Shown piece by piece: positions 1 to 8,844 of a stretch of 16,500 nucleotides of DNA. The notes beneath the pieces were generated by a model that was not told the origin of the DNA, ran no database searches, and was given only the letters and a program-made list of their open reading frames with translations. Source of the DNA: Asterionellopsis glacialis (taxonomy: Eukaryota > Bacillariophyta > Plagiogrammaphyceae > Rhaphoneidales > Asterionellopsidaceae); the NCBI GenBank assembly GCA_014885115.2, contig WKLE02000228.1, positions 2,216-18,715 of the forward strand. Direction: 5' to 3'. Both the position numbers and the translations under genes were made by a program. Every line of letters starts with the position of its first letter. Positions within the stretch are counted from its first letter, which is position 1.

Positions 1-1435
1 GACTTTTACCCCGCCCTTCCCAGGTGATTAGATCAACCTTATTGGTAGCTTCCATGCCACCCTTCATGGATCCACCAATATCTTCTTTATAAATTTCAAC
101 TTCACGTTTGACTTTGTTGTAATTTAAAATTTCATCACGTTCAGCTAAACATATCAAAACCTTGGTTTCTTTGGGTATATCTTCTAACCATAATTCACTA
201 TTGTACCAAGAAAAGTGACGTCGTAAATAATATTCTGTAAATAATTCATTGGCAACAATAGCCTTTTCACCTCGCAAGATATCACGCGAATAAACAAAGT
301 TTGATATAACATCTGGTTCACTCAGCAAGATTGATACTGGATCAATCAATGTAATTTGTCGTATACGTGGTGCCAAGCTGGATGAATTGATTACCCACGA
401 TGCCTGACATGTACCAAAGGAATGACTAACCAAACTTACGCTTGTGCCAGGTCCAAGATGCGTATCGATAGCTTTCCGAATACCACTTACAGTTTGTGAC
501 TCTGTCAATGCCTTGAATCCAATACGGATACTAATTGATGGATTTTCAAAGACTAATACTGGACGACCATCTACAGCAAGTCCCCAAAGCAGCATGGGTA
601 AGTACAGAGTAAACCCACCTGGACAAATGCCATGAAAGAATAATAGTGGTAAAACTTTATCATCGGAACTACTCTGATTGCTAAGGGACGAAGAGGTCCT
701 TCTTGAGTTATACTGTTGTTGTTCATTTTGCTTTTGTTTTTGTGATCCTCTGTACCAGTACACTAATCCATCATCAGTACTTTTATACCTTTGAAAACCA
801 ACTGCCCACATGGTTAGGCAACCAAATACTTTCAAAATGGCAAATGCAACATACATACCAAATGGACGATAATTTGGTTGTAATGGATCAATGGATAATC
901 TCATGGGTTCACCAAGATTGGCATCTCTTTGTTTCTTTTGAGAATCAAATTGAATTCCATGTGTTTTATGAAAATGATGATACATTTTATCCAATTCATT
1001 TTTCATCCATGGTTCCATTTCACTATAGTCCTTACCAAAAAAGGCCCACGAAAAAAATTGATCCATATCATCCTGACTTGGCAATGAAATACTGTCTGTG
1101 TAGTCTTCGTTTTCTGCTGGTGTTGTGCTTTTGTATTCATCGTGACGTGTATAGGCACGACATGGATCTTGTGGAAACCATGCCTTGAGGAATGTACTTA
1201 AAGCTAATTTAAAGGGGATCCCTGTAGCACGACACGTCCGTTCAATACGACGCATAATACGAACCATAAGTTTATGACGCTCACGACCACAGGGTCGATA
1301 TTCTTCTGGTTCTCTCCGTACATTGGTTTTGGGTAACAACACAGTATGAAAGATACAGTAAAATCCTATTTCAATACAAGCGTAAGAACATAATAATTTG
1401 GAAAACAAAGATGTTAAACTCATCATCATCATCAT
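1..1435 (-). CDS. alpha/beta-hydrolase fold protein, 3'-truncated by window edge
   Basis: The minus strand is open without a stop from 1435 to the window edge (478 codons). An in-frame TAG lies upstream of the start. The reading begins with five tandem ATG codons (1421-1435). Residues 9-35 form a hydrophobic N-terminal segment and about 192-214 a second one, so membrane association is likely. The hydrolase core starts near residue 261. It has an oxyanion-type HG (268-269, in LLFFHGICPGG), a nucleophile elbow S-H-S-F-G with Ser339, and a probable acid Asp434 in AERDEIL. The catalytic His should lie past residue 478, outside the window. The 244-258 stretch is Ser/Asn-rich linker. The part around 395-420 (ELFTEYYLRRHFSWYNSELW) resembles the lid region of a fungal and algal hydrolase group of unknown substrate, by memory of that group. 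The family is clear; the substrate (ester, lipid or other) is not. Confidence 0.85.
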   Translation of the reverse strand, partial: MMMMMSLTSLFSKLLCSYACIEIGFYCIFHTVLLPKTNVRREPEEYRPCGRERHKLMVRIMRRIERTCRATGIPFKLALSTFLKAWFPQDPCRAYTRHDEYKSTTPAENEDYTDSISLPSQDDMDQFFSWAFFGKDYSEMEPWMKNELDKMYHHFHKTHGIQFDSQKKQRDANLGEPMRLSIDPLQPNYRPFGMYVAFAILKVFGCLTMWAVGFQRYKSTDDGLVYWYRGSQKQKQNEQQQYNSRRTSSSLSNQSSSDDKVLPLLFFHGICPGGFTLYLPMLLWGLAVDGRPVLVFENPSISIRIGFKALTESQTVSGIRKAIDTHLGPGTSVSLVSHSFGTCQASWVINSSSLAPRIRQITLIDPVSILLSEPDVISNFVYSRDILRGEKAIVANELFTEYYLRRHFSWYNSELWLEDIPKETKVLICLAERDEILNYNKVKREVEIYKEDIGGSMKGGMEATNKVDLITWEGRGKS

Positions 1436-2879
1436 GATATGGTTGATGTGATGAAGTTGTCTGAGAAAATCAAACTACTGTAATGATGTTTTTGATGGGT
1501 TTTTCTTTTTCTCGCGTTTTAGTGAATCGTGATTGCAAGAAGTTGTCTTTTTGTTTTGTCTGTTGATGTTTGACTGTGATCTGGACTACAAGGGTTGTGT
1601 GGGGGTTATGTGTGTTGATTGGCAGTCTTGCAAAATTGCGAACCGTCGTTGTATGTTTGAACGTTCTACTGAGAAGTTCTTTATCAAAAAAATATTGAAA
1701 AGAATGCCGTGTGTTTCCTTAAGTAAGTTGACACATTCTATTTAGCAAATGTGCCGTTATGGAATAAGTGTTATTTATATAATATGTGTTAATTATATTC
1801 ATTAATGTATAGAAAATTTGGTGCATTACGACGCTACTAACTACTGTCACATAAAACATTTCAAAGAACATGCAAGTGCCCTGCATTTTATAAAATTGTT
1901 ATTTATCCTCCTCACATAATATTGAATGCAAATTAGTACCAGGTCATATGTCAATATTATTTTATATATACCAAAATTTAGATGCAGTTTCGTTTTGATG
2001 CGGGGGCATTGCTGAAACTAATTCTGGTTATTTAGGGATGGGGCTTTTTTGATACCCTAGTACATAAGATACTGACTAAACTTATTACAGGTATTGTAGC
2101 TAGGGACTGAATTGTATGTTTGTAATCTTACAGGTACTGTACAGGAATGATATGATGGTAGTAATCCTGCTAAACACTTGGTAAGAATTTCCGGATGGTT
2201 GATATTATTATTGATGTGAATGCACCCTGAAACCAACCGTGAATAACATAATAAAATCATCTTTTTGAAGATAAACTAATTACATCGTACTTATTGAATA
2301 CTTCAATCATTAATTATAATTATATATATTTGGTATCCCATTGATCATCTTACCTTGTTAATTACATAATTACCTGTGATACTTTCCCTGTAAGGGCAAT
2401 TCGAACTTTTTCTCTCATCTCGGAACTTTATTTATAAACTACTCCCGTGTAGGATGTCAGTACAAATCCTACCATAGTTTCCAACAGAGAAATCCAATCA
2501 GGGGATGGAACACCAGTTAGTATGTAGGTCCAACAATACGGTTTTGTTGACAGCAACCAGAGAAAGAAAGTTGTACCTGTATGAGGCTACGCAGGCGGCT
2601 GCATGCTCTCTGTTTTGCGCAATAAGACGCAGCCAAAAAAAATGCAAAGCTGTTGTGCACTCACGTAGTAACATTAGGGCAACTGTAGAGCTACAATTAC
2701 TAAACCGCAACGCTACGTACAGGTACAGTGCAAACATACCCATATCCACAGACAACAAAAAGAGAGAGAGAGTAGACTACTTGCTTGGGGACGAGACCTT
2801 GTTAACCTCTACCAACAATACTTCAACTGACAACTCTTTTTGTCTTGAAAATAAAACTCAAAACAGATAAACATTCATC
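1436..2879. other. divergent intergenic region between hydrolase and NOT2 genes
   Basis: This AT-rich stretch must hold the promoters and 5' leaders of both flanking genes. Short open frames here (for example 1533-1745 plus, 2057-2260 minus, 2505-2870 plus) have no recognisable domain or protein-like composition. A short GA-dinucleotide run lies at about 2761-2771 in the likely NOT2 leader. I see no RNA gene or mobile element. Confidence 0.6.
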
Positions 2880-4366
2880 ATGGACGCAGCTCCAGGTACT
2901 TCTGGGAGCACAACGTCTGGATCAGCCGGTGTTGGTGGGACAGCTGTAGCTCCAAGTGATTTCAAGGGTGGTATGTTTGGAGGATCTGATTTACTAGGTG
3001 GTGCCTTTTCGGGTGCAGGTGCTGGTGGAATGGCAAACGGTTACGTTGGTGTTGCTGGCGGTGGCGGGGATGCTGGTTCCGATAATGCCGGAAATGCGTT
3101 TGATTTAAGTGAATTTCCAAGTCTAGCAGGTGGTTCATCTGGAGGTGGTAGCGGTGCTGCTGCTGCCAATAACGGTGGGTCAAATCAACTGTCCTCAGCT
3201 TTGAGACACCAACAACTGTTAGCCCAACGACAGATGCAAATGCAATCGTCATCTACAGCCGTAAAACCAACGCCAACAGCGTACGGAAACAACAACGGAT
3301 CAAGTAACAGTTCAGCAGATGGAGGGTGGCCAGCATTACCAGGTGCAGCAAACGGCAGTTCCAGTGGAGGATCATCAGGAAACAGCAGTGGTGCTAATTC
3401 TCCTTTTCTGATGAGAAATTCAGGAGGAGGAGATGATAAAGGACCAAGCCTATCAAGGACAGGATCCAACGTAAGCGGCGGTGGTGGTGCACTTTACACT
3501 GGAAATGAAGTTGGTGGCGGTGCTACAGGTTCAGAGGGTGGTATGAATCAGCTGGATGGATCCGCATTGCTAGGTGGAGGTGCTCTATCGATACTTCAGC
3601 AACAACAGCAACAACAAAACCAGCAGCAACCAAGATCGACGTCTACTTCGGGAGGAGGAAGTAATGCTACCTCAGGAGGAAGTGGTAATTCATCATCATC
3701 AAACACACCAGCACCAGCAGCACCGGGATCAGCGTTGAGAGGAGACTATGGACTACTAGGTTTGCTTCAATTGATACGTATGCCTGATTGTGATCGAAAA
3801 GCTTTGGCTCTTGGAACTGAACTGTCACTCTTTGCACCCTGGTCAGATAAGAATGGTGGATCGAAAGAACCAAATTATCAGGTGGGTACTTGCTTTTCTG
3901 ATTTCTTTTTTCCCAACAATGAATTCCTTTTGCGGAAGAACCATTGTTTTCTTACAATGCTTCCTCTTTTCCTTTACCTTTCAAAACATGATGGTTTGCA
4001 CAATTGATACCGCAGCTTCCAATGTGCTATTACATGCAACCACCGGCATTGAAAACTGGACACTTAACAAAATTTCAACCCGAAACACTCTTTTACATCT
4101 TTTATGGACTGCCAAAAGACATCTTGCAAGCATATTCAGCGGAAGAACTATACAAACGAGAATGGAGGTACCATACAGATTTAGAACTTTGGTTCAAGGA
4201 GGTTGGACCAGCAGATGGTATTCCTCAGGCACCCTCAAATGGTCAACCGCAGTACATGTACTTTGATATCAACTCATGGGAACGTCGTCTATGCAATCAA
4301 AACAAAAATGTAACAAGTGGTTTCCTACCAGAAGAGGAAGTACGAGTTAAATTTCCAAGTTCTTAG
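2880..4366 (+). CDS. NOT2: CCR4-NOT complex subunit NOT2 (CNOT2), two exons
   Basis: The coding sequence is 2880-3881 joined to 4016-4366, giving 450 residues. NOT2 is a structural subunit of the CCR4-NOT complex, which shortens mRNA poly(A) tails and acts in transcription control. Its C-terminal NOT box binds NOT1 and NOT3/5. Residues 1-287 are low-complexity Gly/Ser/Asn/Gln with a Q-rich run near 240-250. Two short conserved-looking motifs stand out: FDLSEFPSL (74-82) and WPALPG (150-155), like the FPxL motifs of NOT2 N-termini. The NOT box begins at DYGLLGLLQLIRMPD (289-303) and continues across the splice through ETLFYIFYGLPKD, REWRYH and the terminal region ending KFPSS. Exon 1 ends after CAG and exon 2 opens with CTT, so the intron is phase 0 and the NOT box is continuous only when spliced. 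The ATG at 2880 starts immediately before the low-complexity part. Confidence 0.93.
3882..4015 (+). other. spliceosomal intron in NOT2
   Basis: The 134-base intron begins GTGGGT and ends CGCAG. It is T-rich, with pyrimidine runs at about 3893-3912 and 3957-3982. Removing it joins NYQ to LPMCYY in phase 0 and restores the NOT box. Without splicing, the reading frame continues to a stop at 4005-4007 and the protein would lose the second half of the NOT box. Confidence 0.9.
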
Positions 4367-5750
4367 AAGTGTTATAACAAAACCGAATGGAAGCTTTTAG
4401 TATCAGTTGCTGTTGTACGACGCCCCAACCTAATAATGAAGTGTATGTACGGCAACAACAACCACTGGAAAATCTATTATAAACTATTAAAGAAAGAGAA
4501 AGATGGAGGATCTTGTAAAAAAATTCTCTCTTAAAAATTAAATACATTGACCTGAATTTCGGAATCATAGTTGTTTTTACCTGGATGGGGGTTTGGGGGT
4601 GGGTTTTGAGGAGGAGAAAGTGTAAAGATAAGAACACAGACGAAATTCGTAGACTTGTAGGATATTTTTAAGAAAGTAAAAATCTGACATCATTATCATT
4701 ACCGGTACTTTTAAAAAGAGACTTCAAACATGTTACTTCAATTATGCCGGATTTGAATTGATGTCTTGGTGGACTTACTCTTCTTGTAGACTAGGAGTAC
4801 GAGCTCGTACATGTACTGTCCGTCTCTGTAGCAACAGGTCCCAGCCGAAGTGGAGGAGAGGACTGTCAAGCCTGGAATAATATTTTTTATTAATTTTTTC
4901 AACACTTACTATTTTTTTCGCTTGTCACTTCCGGGTGCGATGCACACAGGTGCGAGCGCTTCTCGAAACAGATTCGTACAGGTACCGGTACAAAACCCTT
5001 TGTCGTACCGTATACCTTTCAGTAGGAAATAAAGTTACCAGGTACGTAAAGCACAGTACTCTAACATGTAGAGCTATGACATTCCGTTTACACTTGGACT
5101 ATGTTCCAATATAAAAATATATATAGAAGGATCCAATATATATCATAGTAAAATGCCCGATACTACGCGACCAGTTAAAAATTACAGTCACGAATTTCTG
5201 TAAATAATAATGAAGAAAATAATTAGTATAGTGTAAAGCTGGAATTATAAAGCCCATTTGACAATCCAAAACCGTTCATATCAGTTTCTATATTGAAAAT
5301 GAAATTATTGTGCAATGAAGTAAGGATCGTGATGGTCTAAGGTATTAAAAGATCATACATGTTACTACGAGCAGTTGCTATGAATACGCAGGTAGACCTT
5401 TTTATGACTGTAGGTCTACCGGAAGAGGTTGAGCAGAACTTACTGTATCCTGGTAGTAGTCCTAAGGACCCAAGAGGGTCCCCAGTATCAAGTAGTCTCT
5501 CTGTTCCTCCTGTTGGTTGTGGCAAAATAAAATCAAGTCCCAGATCAAGAAAAGTCAAGAACGCAACTACTAGAAAGCACGACGTAATCGCGCTTGAGAT
5601 ACAAGTGGATTAGGCCGTGTTCAGTAGGATATATAATTTAAGAACAACTCTCCCAGTTGAGCATCGTACTTTGCTTTCATAATCTTGAGTGGTGAGCATC
5701 GGCAGAGTCTTATTGAAGCCGACAAGGGCACATTCAAGTATTAATACACC
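4367..5750. other. intergenic region with several GTAC-type palindromes
   Basis: This is the 3' flank of NOT2 and the 5' flank of the kinase gene. Palindromes include TACCGGTA (4700-4707), the perfect 14-base GTACGAGCTCGTAC (4797-4810), the overlapping GTACATGTAC (4807-4816) and GTACCGGTAC (4982-4991). A small hairpin, GGACCC-aaga-GGGTCC, lies near 5467-5482. A TATA-like GGATATATAATTT lies near 5628-5640, roughly 115 bases before the kinase ATG. The 84-codon frame at 5359-5613 has no recognisable domain and I leave it uncalled. Confidence 0.5.
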
Positions 5751-8489
5751 ATGTCGTCCCATGAAACAAAAGTTAACAAGAAAAACGCAGAGACTTATAT
5801 ATACCAAGGAGGAGGTGTGCGCTTCCCATCTGACAGTGGTGTAGTTCCCAGAAAGGTCACGCGTGCCGAGATTCATCATTCCGTCAATTCGATTGGGAAA
5901 TGCGCATTCTTTAATTGTGCCCTGCTTGAATCTATAATAATTCCACAATCTGTAACATCCATTGAAGATGGTGCATTCAAAGGTTGCTCCAAACTTGCAT
6001 CTATTGAAATCCCATCATCTGTTACTTCAATAGGAGCTCTCGCTTTTTACGAATGTACATCTCTTCAATCTATAACAATTCCAGATTCAATCACATGCAT
6101 TAGTATTGGAGCCTTCTATGGGTGTACATCTCTTTCCAATGTTCGTCTACCCTCAGGTATAACCATAATAGGTAAAAAAGCATTTCAGGATTGTTCATCA
6201 CTGTGTGCTATTCGAATCCCAGAAAAAGTAACCATTATTGGGAATGATGCATTTAATGGGTGTACATCACTCCTCGCAATTTCTGTACCCTCCTTGTTAC
6301 AAAGCTTAAAGGGTGGCAGCAACGATAACAAAACATATCACCAGTACCAACATGATCTAAAAGTTGGTGATAATGCATTTTTGGATTGCCCGTTCCTTGA
6401 AGCTTTTAGACAAGGAGAAGAAAAGAGTAGTGAAACATGTTTGAAAGAACATCAATGTTTCAAGGAAGATCTTGCTCTTCATCGTCTTTGTATCAATCAA
6501 GAACTAACGTTAGATGGTATCAAAGACCATTTAATGATACATGAAAATATTTGTGACCTTGTTGATTCTTCAGGTCGAACAGCTCTTCATGTTCTTGCCT
6601 TTAATCCAAGTGTCACTGTTGATGCGATCAAAGAACTTCTAAGTGTTGGTGAGAGTGCTGTTCAGACAAGGGATTCTAATGGACTTTATCCTCTTCACTA
6701 CCTTTGTATGAATGAAGTTGTAACAGAAGACATGGTGAAACTATTGTTACACAATGGTGATTTAGGATGCAAATATGGCACACCTCTTAAATTTGCAGTA
6801 TTAAGAAACGCTTCAAATGCTGTGATTAAAGCCCTTCAGCCCCCTTCCCTCCCGGAGATTGAGACAATCAGTACCGCCAGGAGCAGTCTAACTATACATC
6901 AAGGCGAGTTAACAAAGATGGAGCCTCTGGCAGCAGATGGGGAATCAGTGAGCAACGCTACCATGTTCACATCTGTGCTTGACCCCCAGGATGATCCTTA
7001 CAATAAGGTAGTCTTCAAGGGTCGATTTATTCTCGAAGCGAATCCTCCAATTCATAAATCTGCAACATGCAGGGTGCTCAAGGGGTACGATGAGAACCCC
7101 ATTGTAGAATATCGTTCAAATTTCATGAAGTATTCCAATAAGAAGAATACGCTGAGCAAACGAAATTTCCATGACATTATCAAAGCTCTAGGTTTACGTC
7201 TACGTAATGGTGAGACAGTTGATGACTGTTTTCAAAGATATATGAACAAGGACGGGCGTATGTCAGAAAAAGAATTTATGGAATTTTGCAAAAGGGAAGT
7301 TATCGACTGGGACCGACGAAGTGTGGCATGTAAATTCATGAAAGACAAAGCACAATACGAACGAGAGAAGGGACCAAGAATTCAATTGTGTTCGAAGTAT
7401 GTCGTTTCTCTTAACTCATACTTCGAGCAAAAGGACGACGAAGACAAAGCTTTCTTGGATTACACAAAATACCCTTACGTAGTTTTGATGCCGCTTGCCG
7501 ATCGAAACCTCGATTCAATATTCCGCAGTGAACAACCCAATTTTGACCAAATTCGTGACTATATTCTACAGATCGCAAAAGCCCTGAAGCATGTACACCA
7601 CCAAGGAGTAATCCATGGTGATCTCAAGCTTCTCAATATCGTTCGTCTACGTGGCCGTTTGATGCTTATTGATTTTGACGCAAGCGCAAATATTGCTACA
7701 GACGAAACGGAGGACGATGGTTGTTGCTACGTCGGGAATAAGTTTTCTTCGGGGGTCATCCCACCTGAAATGGTGTACTGTATCAAGGAAGAATCGGAAC
7801 TGAAGCAATTTTACGAATACTTCAAAACTGAGAAGCAAAATAACGACGAAAAATGGCAAAAAATCAAACCGATCTTTAATTCCAAACGTACAGAAGCTTA
7901 CGTTGTCAAGACTTTCAATACACCAGATACTGGAACAGGCAATAATGATCGACCCATGGATCCTGACCAACTCCCGTACGATCTTGTCAAAGCAACTCCC
8001 GCTTTTGATGCTTGGTCACTTGGTACAATTCTTTTCACACTATTGGCGGGTGAAAATCTTTTTTCTGTGAATCGTGACGATAATATCAAAACCAAACAGT
8101 CCATGAAGGACTTGTGCAACTGGAACGAAAACTGTCTAAAGCAAAAATTGAGAAACATCCCATATCTTACTGTCGGAGCGATGGATCTACTGTCACAACT
8201 TCTACACCTCGATCCACTACAACGCCCTTCCATGGATGAAGTCATCAAACATGACTTTTTTTTGAAATCATCAGATGTGCAAGCACAACTCGACGAGGCA
8301 AAGGAAAATAAGGATGAAGGGTTAATTGAAGAATTGAAAATAAAAACCGCAAGCGTTCAGACCCCCGATGTTGAACCAACCATTCCACCGAAAGCCCAAA
8401 GTGTGAGAAAGCCTAAACCCGAGAAACCTGTTGAAAGAAGGTCTGAAAATGATGGTACCGAGACGCGTTGCTCCTGTGTAATTCAGTAA
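5751..8489 (+). CDS. BspA-type LRR / ankyrin / protein kinase with EF-hand-like insert and CaaX box
   Basis: A single-exon 912-residue protein without a signal peptide. Residues about 36-182 are BspA-type (LRR_5) leucine-rich repeats of the pattern 'I.IP.SVTSIG..AF.GC.SL'. About 272-362 are ankyrin-like units (SGRTALHVLA, NGLYPLHYLC, GTPLKFAV). The kinase spans about 424-838: a beta1-beta2 region (GRFILEAN ... ATCRVL, 424-443) without a classical glycine-rich loop, then VACK with Lys528, a likely helix-C Glu in QYERE (537 or 539), catalytic loop HGDLKLLN (Asp624, Asn629), DFD in place of DFG (641-643), PPE (671-673) and DAWSLG (753-758). The key Lys, catalytic Asp, Asn and metal-binding Asp are all present, so Ser/Thr kinase activity is plausible. 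Between beta2 and beta3 (about 449-523) sits an EF-hand-like segment. The charged, Pro/Lys-rich tail ends CSCVIQ: CVIQ fits a CaaX prenylation box, with Cys907 as a possible palmitoylation site. A cytosolic membrane-anchored signalling role is inferred. The substrate is unknown. Confidence 0.9.
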   Translation: MSSHETKVNKKNAETYIYQGGGVRFPSDSGVVPRKVTRAEIHHSVNSIGKCAFFNCALLESIIIPQSVTSIEDGAFKGCSKLASIEIPSSVTSIGALAFYECTSLQSITIPDSITCISIGAFYGCTSLSNVRLPSGITIIGKKAFQDCSSLCAIRIPEKVTIIGNDAFNGCTSLLAISVPSLLQSLKGGSNDNKTYHQYQHDLKVGDNAFLDCPFLEAFRQGEEKSSETCLKEHQCFKEDLALHRLCINQELTLDGIKDHLMIHENICDLVDSSGRTALHVLAFNPSVTVDAIKELLSVGESAVQTRDSNGLYPLHYLCMNEVVTEDMVKLLLHNGDLGCKYGTPLKFAVLRNASNAVIKALQPPSLPEIETISTARSSLTIHQGELTKMEPLAADGESVSNATMFTSVLDPQDDPYNKVVFKGRFILEANPPIHKSATCRVLKGYDENPIVEYRSNFMKYSNKKNTLSKRNFHDIIKALGLRLRNGETVDDCFQRYMNKDGRMSEKEFMEFCKREVIDWDRRSVACKFMKDKAQYEREKGPRIQLCSKYVVSLNSYFEQKDDEDKAFLDYTKYPYVVLMPLADRNLDSIFRSEQPNFDQIRDYILQIAKALKHVHHQGVIHGDLKLLNIVRLRGRLMLIDFDASANIATDETEDDGCCYVGNKFSSGVIPPEMVYCIKEESELKQFYEYFKTEKQNNDEKWQKIKPIFNSKRTEAYVVKTFNTPDTGTGNNDRPMDPDQLPYDLVKATPAFDAWSLGTILFTLLAGENLFSVNRDDNIKTKQSMKDLCNWNENCLKQKLRNIPYLTVGAMDLLSQLLHLDPLQRPSMDEVIKHDFFLKSSDVQAQLDEAKENKDEGLIEELKIKTASVQTPDVEPTIPPKAQSVRKPKPEKPVERRSENDGTETRCSCVIQ

Positions 8490-8844
8490 TTCTACGTAAA
8501 CCTGTCAAAAAAAAAGAAATCCAAAATTACTTACTTTCTCTAGATATTTATTTTAGTACCGACTGGTATAAATCGTTACCAGGAAATTGATTTTTCGTAG
8601 TTGTAAGTGTTAGAGGCTTACATTATTTTTGCAATTGTCTACTTTGTCTATTTCTTTTTCTTTTCTCACTTGCTTGAGCTTGTCCAGAGTTTTAGTATCG
8701 AGAATGAAACGAAAGTGTAGAAAACAAGGGAATATCCTTGCTCCTTGCTGAATGTATTTTCATGGTTCCTTTCCAATAAAGCTTTTGGCAGATATAATAT
8801 ACATATACTCTTCTTTGTTCTTTGTTCAACCAACTGCACAATAA
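8490..8844. other. convergent 3' intergenic region
   Basis: This holds the 3' ends of the kinase gene (plus) and FabI (minus). AATAAA-type polyadenylation candidates are visible: CCAATAAAG near 8773-8781 on the plus strand and AATAAATATC near 8543-8552 on the minus strand. These are weak sequence matches only. No gene is seen. Confidence 0.5.

Noticed and set aside
703..1188. Plus-strand open frame of 161 codons
   Set aside because: It lies antisense to the alpha/beta-hydrolase reading frame, starts at TTG, and has no domain. The minus-strand frame has clear catalytic motifs.
2505..2870. Plus-strand frame of 121 codons ending just before NOT2
   Set aside because: It starts at a TTG or ATG in the likely 5' leader, its translation looks random, and an overlapping minus-strand frame is equally open. 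Possible upstream ORF only.
2962..3469. Minus-strand frames opposite NOT2 exon 1
   Set aside because: His/Gln- and Pro/Leu-rich translations are what the Gly/Ser/Asn repeats give on the other strand. They are shadows.
5359..5613. 84-codon ATG frame upstream of the kinase
   Set aside because: No recognisable domain and weak protein-like composition. It overlaps a similar-sized frame on the other strand.
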